From Gammaproteobacteria bacterium (GTDB taxonomy: Bacteria > Pseudomonadota > Gammaproteobacteria > S012-40), in the NCBI GenBank assembly GCA_029857925.1, contig JAOUGF010000012.1, forward strand, positions 1 to 13,897: 13,897 nucleotides of DNA. Direction: 5' to 3'. A program made the translations under genes and the position numbers. The first letter of the stretch is position 1. Every line of letters begins with the position of its first letter. Below, one piece after another: positions 6,655 to 13,897 of this stretch. The notes under the pieces are model-generated. The model was not told the DNA's origin. It did no database searches and saw nothing but the letters and a program-made list of their open reading frames with translations.

Positions 6655-7200
6655 CTAAGCCACTCCCATCAATTGATAGCGGCTTTGCACAAAGCCGTTT
6701 TCATAGGCGCGCGTGTATAGGTGCAACATTCTAACGTCTTGATCCAACGCACCAAACAACGGAATACCGCCGCCTAACAGGATAGGGATACGCGTGATGG
6801 TCATCTCGTGTATCAACCCCGCACGCAAAAAACCCTGGATGGTCTTGCCGCCGTCGATATAAAGATGTTTGTCGCCGCGCGCGGCTAGATAATCCAACAA
6901 TTCTTGCGGAGGACACGCAATGCCTTCCGTGAGTTCCCGCAGTTGCAACGGTGCGTTGGGAAACGCGTGACTCAACACGATGACCTGTTTTCCGTCGTAC
7001 GGCCATTCGTTAAACGTGGAAACCTGTTCGTAGGTATTGCGCCCCATGACCAAAGTGTCCACGGTCGCCATAAATTCCCGGTATCCATAGTCTTCGCCCC
7101 CTGGCGCGTGATCGCCGGACAACCAATCCAGGCCGCCGTCTTTGCGCGCGATAAAACCGTCCAGACTGGTGGCGACAAACACCGAACACTTCATCGTCAT
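6655..7200 (-). CDS. RibD C-terminal / dihydrofolate-reductase-like family protein
   Basis: 181 residues. The N-terminus CSVFVATSLDGFIARKDGGLDWL (5-27) is the typical opening of the RibD-C (bacterial bifunctional deaminase-reductase C-terminal) family. LVMGRNTYEQV (50-60) and KHLYIDGGKTIQGFLRAGLIHEMTI (111-135) match the NADPH-binding and central strands, and IPILLGGGIPLF (138-149) is the glycine-rich C-terminal signature. Such stand-alone proteins are annotated as dihydrofolate reductase family, but their natural substrate is usually unknown; a role in folate or riboflavin synthesis should not be assumed. It begins 48 nt after the ATPase gene in the same direction, with no clear promoter between, so it may be the last gene of the ABC operon. 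A second ATG two codons in is an equally possible start. Confidence 0.88.
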   Translation of the reverse strand: MTMKCSVFVATSLDGFIARKDGGLDWLSGDHAPGGEDYGYREFMATVDTLVMGRNTYEQVSTFNEWPYDGKQVIVLSHAFPNAPLQLRELTEGIACPPQELLDYLAARGDKHLYIDGGKTIQGFLRAGLIHEMTITRIPILLGGGIPLFGALDQDVRMLHLYTRAYENGFVQSRYQLMGVA

Positions 7201-7248
7201 GCTGTTTACCCCGAATTTGAATAATCAACGCGCGCGAGCGGCGCCTTG

Positions 7249-9279
7249 TTACGCCGATGCGGGCGCGTCGTTGTATAAAAAACATCGCACAGTACTGGCG
7301 CCGAACGTTGTCGCATCCGGATAGCGTTCACGACAGGGCGCGTGCACGTGCGGGCAACGCAAATGAAAATGACAGCCTTGAGGGGGATTAATCGGCGAGG
7401 GAGGGTCACCGTCTAAACGCAACACGACCCGCTTGATATCCTGATCCAGCGTGGGCACCGCAGACAACAGGGCCTGTGTATAAGGATGGCGCGGCGCGCT
7501 CAGGATCTGCTCCACCGGCCCGTGCTCAACAATACGCCCGAGATACATCACCGCCACCTCATGCGCAAGATAGGCGACGACGCTGATGTTGTGCGTAATA
7601 AACAAATAGGAGAGACCGTGTTGACCTTGCAACTGTTTCAACAAATTCAAAATCTGCGCTTGCACGGACACGTCCAACGCACTGGTGGGTTCGTCGCATA
7701 CGATCAATTTAGGTTCGACCGCAAGCGCCCGCGCGATACAAATGCGCTGCCGCTGTCCGCCGGAAAACTCGTGCGGGTAACGCGTTTTAGCGTCCGAGCG
7801 CAGGCCTACGTGTTCTAAAAGTTGATCGATGCGCGCACCGCGCTTTTGTTGGTCTTTTTCCACGCCTTGCGCACGCATGCCTTCGGCGATGATATCGCCG
7901 ACCATCATACGCGGGTTCATCGACGAAAACGGATCTTGAAAGATGATTTGAAATTCGCGCCGCCGCTTGCGCAAGGATTCGCCACGCAGTCCGTTTAACG
8001 CGATGCCAGCAAAATTGACCTGTCCTTGCACCGGACTCAACAATTGCAGGATCGCCTTTCCGACGGTGGTCTTGCCGCAACCCGATTCCCCGACCAAGGC
8101 CAACGTCTTGCCGGATGCGATCGAAAATGAAACGCCATCCACTGCATACACATAACCCGCCGCGCGTTTAAGCAGCCCTTTTAGTATCGGAAAATGTACC
8201 TTGAGCTCCCGCACCACCAGCAAATCAGCGTCCCCTGATGTATGCGTGGGCGCATCATGCACAACGACAGGCGGCGCTGGCGGTGCCGCGGGCGCGTGTG
8301 CCGACCAGGTGTTGTCCGCCAATAAACACCGCAATCCCCGCCCGGCAGGTAACGTCACCCACGCCGGGGCGTGCTGTTCACAGGCCTCCCACGCGCGATG
8401 GCAACGTGGTGCGAACCGACAGCCGTTAAATGCCTGATCCAACAAAGGTACGGTGCCAGGGATAACACTCAGTTCGCGCCCGCGTTTACCCAGTGCGGGC
8501 AAGGCCTCAAACAAGCGTTGACTGTAGGGATGTTGCGGTGATTTAAAAAAGTCCGCGCGCGCCGCCTGTTCCACCACCTCCCCGGCGTACATGACGGCGA
8601 CGTGATCGGCCATTTGCGCGACCACGCCGAGATCGTGCGTAATCATCAACATCGCCATACCGAAATCTTTTTGCAGGGATTTCAATAAATCCAACACCTG
8701 CGCCTGTATCGTCACATCCAACGCCGTCGTGGGTTCATCCGCGATCAATAGATCAGGTTTGCCCGCCAACGCAATCGCGATCATCACACGCTGTTTCATG
8801 CCGCCAGACAATTGATGCGGATATTCGTCCAGACGCTGTTGGGCGGCCGGGAGCCCGGCCGCATCCAACAAACGCACCGCCTCTGCGCGCGCACTTGCGC
8901 CGCGCAGCGACGAATGTTGTACCAGCACCTCCATGATCTGCGCGCCGACGGTCAACACCGGATTCAGCGAGGTCATCGGTTCCTGAAAGATCATCGCGAT
9001 GCGCCGCCCACGCATGCGCCGCATCGCAACCTCCGGTAACCGCAACAGGTCTATACCGTCAAAATTTACGCTACCGGAAATATTATTTTGAAATTGCGTC
9101 GGTAATAACCGCATGATGGACAGCGCAGTCATCGACTTACCGCACCCCGACTCGCCCAACAACACAAACGTCTCGCCGCGTTGCACGTCAAATGAAACGC
9201 CGTCCAGCACCGGCACGGGGCCGCGCGCGCTGTCGTACCAGGTGCGCAGTTCATTCACCGATAACACGATTTCACTCAT
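7249..9279 (-). CDS. Peptide/oligopeptide-type ABC transporter, fused dual ATPase
   Basis: 676 residues holding two complete ABC domains, like a fusion of DppD and DppF (the YejF arrangement). Domain 1: Walker A GESGCGKS (42-49), Q-loop in IFQEPMTSLNP, signature LSGGMKQ (158-164), Walker B ending DE (181-182), switch His H215. Domain 2: Walker A GESGCGKT (397-404), signature FSGGQRQ (506-512), Walker B ending DE (529-530), switch His H563. Each domain is followed by an oligopeptide-transporter C-terminal extension with a cysteine set (C287, C293, C300, C318 and C636, C642, C649, C666), a pattern linked to an iron-sulfur cluster in some Dpp ATPases. An Ala/Pro-rich linker (about 323-350) joins the halves. 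Both nucleotide sites look active. ATG 9279 is chosen because the open frame upstream lies within the permease gene; the gap to the permease stop is 5 nt. It powers import through the two permeases upstream. Confidence 0.95.
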   Translation of the reverse strand: MSEIVLSVNELRTWYDSARGPVPVLDGVSFDVQRGETFVLLGESGCGKSMTALSIMRLLPTQFQNNISGSVNFDGIDLLRLPEVAMRRMRGRRIAMIFQEPMTSLNPVLTVGAQIMEVLVQHSSLRGASARAEAVRLLDAAGLPAAQQRLDEYPHQLSGGMKQRVMIAIALAGKPDLLIADEPTTALDVTIQAQVLDLLKSLQKDFGMAMLMITHDLGVVAQMADHVAVMYAGEVVEQAARADFFKSPQHPYSQRLFEALPALGKRGRELSVIPGTVPLLDQAFNGCRFAPRCHRAWEACEQHAPAWVTLPAGRGLRCLLADNTWSAHAPAAPPAPPVVVHDAPTHTSGDADLLVVRELKVHFPILKGLLKRAAGYVYAVDGVSFSIASGKTLALVGESGCGKTTVGKAILQLLSPVQGQVNFAGIALNGLRGESLRKRRREFQIIFQDPFSSMNPRMMVGDIIAEGMRAQGVEKDQQKRGARIDQLLEHVGLRSDAKTRYPHEFSGGQRQRICIARALAVEPKLIVCDEPTSALDVSVQAQILNLLKQLQGQHGLSYLFITHNISVVAYLAHEVAVMYLGRIVEHGPVEQILSAPRHPYTQALLSAVPTLDQDIKRVVLRLDGDPPSPINPPQGCHFHLRCPHVHAPCRERYPDATTFGASTVRCFLYNDAPASA

Positions 9280-9284
9280 AGACT

Positions 9285-10793
9285 TCAACGTCTCTTCAGG
9301 CGTGGGTCGAATGCGTCGCGCACGACATCGGCAAACAGATTCGCCGCGAGCACCAACACAAACATAAACACAAACGCGGACAGCAGCGGCCACCACACCA
9401 TCGGTTCACGCGCCATTTCCAATCGCGCGGCATTAATCATATTGCCCCAACTGTAGGTTGACGGGTCTACGCCCACACCGACATAGGACAACACCGCCTC
9501 CGCCAGCACCAGGCCGCTGAAATCCAACACGACGGAGATCAACACGATGTGCATCACATTCGGTAAAATGTGCCGTAACATGATGGCAAGGGGATGCGCG
9601 CCGAAGCCGCGCGCCGCCAGCAAAAAATCCGCCTCGCATAACTTCATCGTTTCGCCGCGTATCAAACGGCATAGACCCGTCCAACTGGTAATGCCCAAAA
9701 TGATACACAGGAATAACAAACGCAAATCCGCACGCTCGGCCTCGGTCGGAAACAATTCCGGGTGAATATGGATATAGGTTTGCAGCATCAATACCGACGC
9801 CGCGATGAGCAATACACCGGGTATGGAGCTCAACGTGGTGTACACATATTGAATCACGTCATCCACCCAACCGCGCAAATATCCGGCCAAAATGCCTAAC
9901 AGCACTGCGAACGGCAACATCACCAGTGTCGTCAACGTGCCGATAATCAGGCCGGTACGTATACTCTTTACGGATTTGTATAACACGTCCTTACCGACTT
10001 TATCGGTACCGAAAACGTGATAGCCGTCGGCCAGCGCGACCACCACGCCTACGATCATGCATAGCGCCAACAACGTGACCCACATCGCGCGCCACGGCAC
10101 ATCCCCTTCCCCTCGTAACACCCGCCGGAACGTTGCGCGTACCGGTGATGCCTGCGTGTATGCATACCACGCGAGGAATAGCGCGGCGACGGCCGCCGTC
10201 GCCAATAAACCGGACAGTGCGCCGACGACGACGCGTCGCACGATATCACGCGTATGGGCATCGCCCGCCGCGACCCCTACACCCGCGAATTTCAGACGCG
10301 GAAAGACGCGCTCATGCACGCCGTCCGCGCGCTCGACGGTCGATTTTTCATACTGCACAAGGCTCAGTGGCGCGGAATATGTCGTCTCCATCTGCATGTG
10401 CTGCGGCCCCATCAAGGCATCCAACACACTGGTAACCTCGGGTGCATAACGATCTGTTTGGCCCGCCGCAGCGGCGCCCGCAGCGGGCTGGCGAAAATGC
10501 ACGGAATCGAGCACGCCGATGGCGGTAAACGCCGCCAATACCACCAGACACACCATCGCGGTACGGTTTTGAATGATGCGCGTTAACGGTTCACGCAAAT
10601 GCGCGCGACGCCTCGCCGCAACAAAAAACGCCGTCATTGATGCGATCAGCACATACACCAAAAAATCCGTCCACAACCACACCGGCTTTAAATGATAGAA
10701 CGCGACACAAGAAAAATAGAGCGCCACCGGCGCCAGCGACCAGGCGGCGATAGTGACGTTATGTGGCGTGATCCCTAGCGGCCAACGGGTCAT
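9285..10793 (-). CDS. ABC transporter permease, DppC type, with N-terminal extension and large loop
   Basis: 502 residues, far longer than the roughly 300 of ordinary DppC/OppC permeases. The C-terminal half (about 236-502) is a normal family member: HVFGTDKVGKDVLYKSVKS (259-277), followed by about five membrane segments, with the ATPase-contacting EAA loop at AARGFGAHPLAIMLRHILPN (393-412) and the ending DAFDPRLKRR. The N-terminal half is unusual: two extra membrane segments (about 12-31 and 41-60), one at 78-95 that corresponds to the usual first helix, then a roughly 90-residue hydrophilic stretch (96-188) likely on the outer face of the membrane, and a further helix (190-211). The start codon overlaps the stop of the upstream permease (ATGA), which implies coupled translation. 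Together with that permease it should form the membrane channel of the importer. Confidence 0.93.
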   Translation of the reverse strand: MTRWPLGITPHNVTIAAWSLAPVALYFSCVAFYHLKPVWLWTDFLVYVLIASMTAFFVAARRRAHLREPLTRIIQNRTAMVCLVVLAAFTAIGVLDSVHFRQPAAGAAAAGQTDRYAPEVTSVLDALMGPQHMQMETTYSAPLSLVQYEKSTVERADGVHERVFPRLKFAGVGVAAGDAHTRDIVRRVVVGALSGLLATAAVAALFLAWYAYTQASPVRATFRRVLRGEGDVPWRAMWVTLLALCMIVGVVVALADGYHVFGTDKVGKDVLYKSVKSIRTGLIIGTLTTLVMLPFAVLLGILAGYLRGWVDDVIQYVYTTLSSIPGVLLIAASVLMLQTYIHIHPELFPTEAERADLRLLFLCIILGITSWTGLCRLIRGETMKLCEADFLLAARGFGAHPLAIMLRHILPNVMHIVLISVVLDFSGLVLAEAVLSYVGVGVDPSTYSWGNMINAARLEMAREPMVWWPLLSAFVFMFVLVLAANLFADVVRDAFDPRLKRR

Positions 10794-11767
10794 TGCAATC
10801 TAATCCGCGGATCGACCAGCGTGTAGGAGATGTCGGTCAGGATTAAGCCCAAAATATACATTAGTGAACCCAAAAATACCATCGCGCGCACAATGGCGAA
10901 ATCTTGCGAATTTATCGCGTCTATCGTGTAGCTACCCAGCCCCGGTATGCCGAAAAAAGATTCCGTTATCAACGCACCCATAAACAACAATGGGATCACC
11001 ACCACGGCCCCTGTCAAGATAGGAATCATGCCATTTTTTAAGATGTGACGGAATAAAACCAGGTATTCGGACAAGCCTTTTGCCCGCGCAGTGCGCACAT
11101 AATCCTTATTCATTTCTTCTAAAAACAATGTGCGATACCAACGCACTCCGGAGCCGATTCCGCTCACTACGCCAATCGCCACCGGTAACAAAATAAATTT
11201 TATCGCCTCCCACCCCGTGTCGTAGCCGGAAATCGGTACGAGTCGCAACAATTTACTCAGCATATATTGACCGGCGATTATATAAAACAACCCGGAAACC
11301 GACATCATCACGACGCACAATACCGTACCCAATGTATCGACGTAGGTTGCACGAAAAAATGCGAGCAACAGCGCGAAGCTGATATTCACCATCAGCCCAA
11401 ATACAAAGGCCGGTACTGCGATGGCGAGGCTGGGCCACATCCGTTGACCGATATCTTGCACTATGTCGCGCCCGTCATCGGAAGACCCGAACTGGAACGC
11501 GAATAATCTGACCGAATTCACATAAAAAATGGTGTCTGTCAGTTTGTTTATACCCGCCGCCTGCGCGTTATACACCATCGGCTTATCGTAACCACGCTCC
11601 GCCTTCCACTGCGCGACCATCTCCGGGGAAACACGCTTCCCCCCGAGGTGTAAACGCGCCATGTCATCGGGCGTGTTCACCACAAAAAATAATATGAACG
11701 TCAACAAATTCACCCCGATGAGGATCGGGATCGCGTACAACACGCGTCTGACGATGTAGGTCAACAT
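10790..11767 (-). CDS. ABC transporter permease, DppB/OppB type
   Basis: 325 residues. The N-terminus MLTYIVRRVLYAIPILIGVNLLTFILFF is the classic first helix of DppB-like permeases. After a periplasmic region (about 31-110) come five further helices (about 112-138, 145-170, 190-207, 247-270, 295-312). The EAA loop that contacts the ATPase is TARAKGLSEYLVLFRHILKN (226-245), and the ending VDPRIRLQ is typical of the family. It imports peptide-type or related small solutes delivered by the binding protein; the exact substrate cannot be told. The gene starts 6 nt after the binding-protein stop and overlaps the next permease by 4 nt. Confidence 0.95.
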   Translation of the reverse strand: MLTYIVRRVLYAIPILIGVNLLTFILFFVVNTPDDMARLHLGGKRVSPEMVAQWKAERGYDKPMVYNAQAAGINKLTDTIFYVNSVRLFAFQFGSSDDGRDIVQDIGQRMWPSLAIAVPAFVFGLMVNISFALLLAFFRATYVDTLGTVLCVVMMSVSGLFYIIAGQYMLSKLLRLVPISGYDTGWEAIKFILLPVAIGVVSGIGSGVRWYRTLFLEEMNKDYVRTARAKGLSEYLVLFRHILKNGMIPILTGAVVVIPLLFMGALITESFFGIPGLGSYTIDAINSQDFAIVRAMVFLGSLMYILGLILTDISYTLVDPRIRLQ

Positions 11768-11773
11768 GATCGC

Positions 11774-13897
11774 TTAGCCATGCGGGTCTCCGACACTGCG
11801 CGGCGCCTGCCGCTGCCGACGTTGATACACAAAGACGGCGGGTATTATCACTAACACAAGCAACACCGCCACCATACCTAGCGGCCAAACGATCGGTGGA
11901 TTCCACGCCGCGCGCGCGCGGTCACGCGCCGCCGCGTCGATGCGTTTATATTGCAGCGTGTTATGCGCCATCAAGTTCGGCTTCACGTTATAGTACCATT
12001 GGTGCGACAATGCAAATTCTTTGGGGTGGAACCCCCACAACCACGGGCCGTCCGCGCGCAATACGTCGTTCATACGGTCGATCAACGCCTGGCGCGCCGG
12101 TCCATTGTCCATGTTTTTCATTTGATCGAATAACGCATCGAATTGCGCATTGTGATAATTGGCGGCGTTTTCGCCGTCATGCTCGACTTTGCCGTTGGGG
12201 CCGTATAATAAAAAGAAAAAATTCTCCGGGTCAGGATAATCGGCGTTCCAACCCCACATAAATATTTGCGCATTGCCTTTGCGCATTTTTTCTTGAAAGC
12301 GATTGTACGAGGTATTGCGAAACACCAGTTGCACCGCCAATTTCTCGAACTGTTTGCGGAACCACGCGAAACGCGCCAAGTCGTCAGGCCCTTCACCCGT
12401 CACGTCAAAATACAGGGTCAAGGGTTGATTCGTCGCCTGATCGATGCCGTTCGCGTAACCCGCCTCCGCCAACAGCCGTCGTGCGTCTTCAATCGGCTTG
12501 CGCTTCGCCTTGCCGCCCACCCAATCATAGACATAGGGGTTCATCCCGTCGCGGCCTTCACGATAACCGAAGATGCCCGGCGGCACCGCGCCATGCGCGG
12601 CGATGCCGCGACCGTTACGAAAAATCGCGATAAATTCTTCGTAATCGACCGCGATCGCGATGGCGCGGCGCAGTTTGCGCGCGCGCTCGCCGTCGCCGCC
12701 GACCACCGGGTCTCGCATATTAAATCCCATATAACTGGTCGATGACGCAATCGCAGTCACCAAGCGTATGCCCTGCCGCTGCATCTCCTCCGTCAAGCCC
12801 AGTTCACCCTGCCCACCCATGCGCACCGCTTGATCAAAACTCTCGGAACTGATACCCGAGGTATCATAATAGCCCTGTAAAAATTTATTCCAATAGGGGA
12901 TGCTTTCTTTTTCCAAAGAATAGATCGCTTGGTCAATAAACGGCAAGGGTTTCCCCGCGTCCGCGAGCAGTCCGGCCTCGGCATCTCCGGGCGCGCCCAC
13001 GCTGGGATAGGTGGCGCCGAAATAGTTGGGGTTGCGGGACAAAATCATCTGCCGGTTCGGATTGTTCTCACTGAGCATATAGGCGCCGGAGCCTAACGGC
13101 CACCAATCAAAATTAATATTTTTTTCATTCAACCCAGGTTGCGCATAAAAGGTGTCGGCCTCCCACGGGATAGGCGAAAAGAACGGCATCGCGAGCCAAT
13201 AAAGGAGTTGCGGATATTTACCCTTCAGCGTGATGCGCAACGTGTAGTCGTCCGGGGTTTCGACGCCCTGCAGCGTGTGGGCGCGCAAATCTATCTTCAC
13301 CTTTTCGCCGCGCTTACGTTGCGCCTCCGCGACGGCTTGCAATGCCGCCGCAAATTCTTTCATGCCGACGATATTATCCGCCATGACACTCAGTACCGGC
13401 GACTGAATGGCGGGATGCGCGAGCCGTTTTATTTCATAGGCGTAATCCTGGGCATGCACCTCGCGCGTGCCGGTTTGGGCAAAATCATTTAGCGTCTGTA
13501 CTGCGGCAATCTGCCCAGCATCCAAGTGATGATAGAGATAGTTTCCGACCGCGTCGCGCGCCAACGCGGGGTGCGGCTGATAACGCATACCAGGACGTAT
13601 CTTGATGTCATAGACACTGGTCGCGATACGCGCGGCAGGCGCATCGGCGCCTAATTCGCGTCCGCGTATGTCAAAAAACCGCGCCAGTGGCATATTCGCG
13701 GCACCCAACGGTTCTAATGCATAAGGGCGTTGCAAATAATGATACTGCAGCAAAGGGGTATAGATTTGGCCGATAAACGCGTATTCCGCCGACGAATACG
13801 AGCGCGCCGGGTCCAAATGTTTGGGGCGTTCTTCAAAAGACGAATATAAAATATTCTGTCCGCGCGCCGTCGCGGGATAAGGATTGTTCCAAGTTCC
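11774..13897 (-). CDS. Family 5 extracellular solute-binding protein, C-terminally anchored (5' end off window)
   Basis: 707 residues are visible. The frame stays open to the right edge, so the true start and any signal peptide lie outside; the TTG at 13816 inside it is not a start. The visible part begins WNNPYPATARGQNILYSSF and continues ERPKHLDPARSYSSAEY, an opening I recognise from peptide-type binding proteins of Gammaproteobacteria. Typical SBP_bac_5 blocks follow, including the HGAVPPGIFGY stretch and WGWNADYPDPENFFFLLYGPN near the C-terminus. The last 42 residues hold a strong membrane segment (about WPLGMVAVLLVLVIIPAVFVYQ) and a basic tail, so the protein seems tethered to the inner membrane by its C-terminus; most such proteins are free or N-terminally lipidated. 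It is the first of the four ABC genes seen, 6 nt before the permease. The ligand is unknown; peptides are the family default. Confidence 0.93.
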   Translation of the reverse strand, partial: GTWNNPYPATARGQNILYSSFEERPKHLDPARSYSSAEYAFIGQIYTPLLQYHYLQRPYALEPLGAANMPLARFFDIRGRELGADAPAARIATSVYDIKIRPGMRYQPHPALARDAVGNYLYHHLDAGQIAAVQTLNDFAQTGTREVHAQDYAYEIKRLAHPAIQSPVLSVMADNIVGMKEFAAALQAVAEAQRKRGEKVKIDLRAHTLQGVETPDDYTLRITLKGKYPQLLYWLAMPFFSPIPWEADTFYAQPGLNEKNINFDWWPLGSGAYMLSENNPNRQMILSRNPNYFGATYPSVGAPGDAEAGLLADAGKPLPFIDQAIYSLEKESIPYWNKFLQGYYDTSGISSESFDQAVRMGGQGELGLTEEMQRQGIRLVTAIASSTSYMGFNMRDPVVGGDGERARKLRRAIAIAVDYEEFIAIFRNGRGIAAHGAVPPGIFGYREGRDGMNPYVYDWVGGKAKRKPIEDARRLLAEAGYANGIDQATNQPLTLYFDVTGEGPDDLARFAWFRKQFEKLAVQLVFRNTSYNRFQEKMRKGNAQIFMWGWNADYPDPENFFFLLYGPNGKVEHDGENAANYHNAQFDALFDQMKNMDNGPARQALIDRMNDVLRADGPWLWGFHPKEFALSHQWYYNVKPNLMAHNTLQYKRIDAAARDRARAAWNPPIVWPLGMVAVLLVLVIIPAVFVYQRRQRQAPRSVGDPHG

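Noticed and set aside
7249..9279. Two tandem repeats in the ATPase gene as a recent duplication
   Set aside because: The two halves share only the ABC motifs and differ in sequence; this is the ancient DppD/DppF-type pairing.
9280..9396. Extended N-terminus of the dual ATPase from 9396
   Set aside because: It overlaps the end of the upstream permease, reads as low-complexity Arg/Val/Cys residues, and the ABC fold begins right after ATG 9279.

Overview
The window reads as a chromosomal segment of a gammaproteobacterium with moderately high GC. The main evidence is the gene order tonB-like, yqgE, ruvX, pyrR, pyrB, then a catalytically dead dihydroorotase homologue (pyrC'/pyrX). This order is familiar from Pseudomonas and related Gammaproteobacteria. 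I cannot fix the genus. No tRNA, rRNA, CRISPR array, insertion sequence or phage gene was seen.

Left region (1-436): the 5' end of a minus-strand gene whose product starts with a CheB-methylesterase-like domain. The position expected to hold the nucleophilic serine is a threonine. A divergent intergenic region of about 190 bp separates it from the plus-strand genes.

Plus-strand cluster (437-5757): a small membrane protein of the Gx transporter (heptaprenyl diphosphate synthase component I-like) family, a TonB-like protein, YqgE, the RuvX/YqgF nuclease, PyrR, aspartate carbamoyltransferase (PyrB), and the pseudo-dihydroorotase PyrC'. Most junctions overlap or are under 30 nt; only tonB-yqgE has about 100 nt. 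The likely theme is pyrimidine synthesis: PyrB and the inactive PyrC' are expected to form one holoenzyme, and PyrR is a PRPP-binding regulator or uracil phosphoribosyltransferase. Several housekeeping genes travel with them.

Right region (5754-13897), all on the minus strand. Transcription runs right to left: a family 5 (peptide/oligopeptide-type) solute-binding protein that enters from beyond the right edge, a DppB-type permease, an unusually long DppC-type permease, a fused two-domain ATPase, a RibD-C/dihydrofolate-reductase-like protein, a 286-bp gap, and an SGNH/GDSL hydrolase. The four ABC genes are tightly packed (6-nt gap, 4-nt overlap, 5-nt gap) and form a complete importer. Two features stand out: the binding protein has a C-terminal membrane anchor, and one permease carries extra N-terminal membrane segments and a large extracytoplasmic loop. 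The plus and minus gene blocks converge at 5754-5757, where one CTAG provides both stop codons.

I found no clear case of an entirely undescribed system. The best candidates for a second look are the degenerate CheB-like domain, the tethered ABC importer, and the heavily eroded active site of PyrC'.
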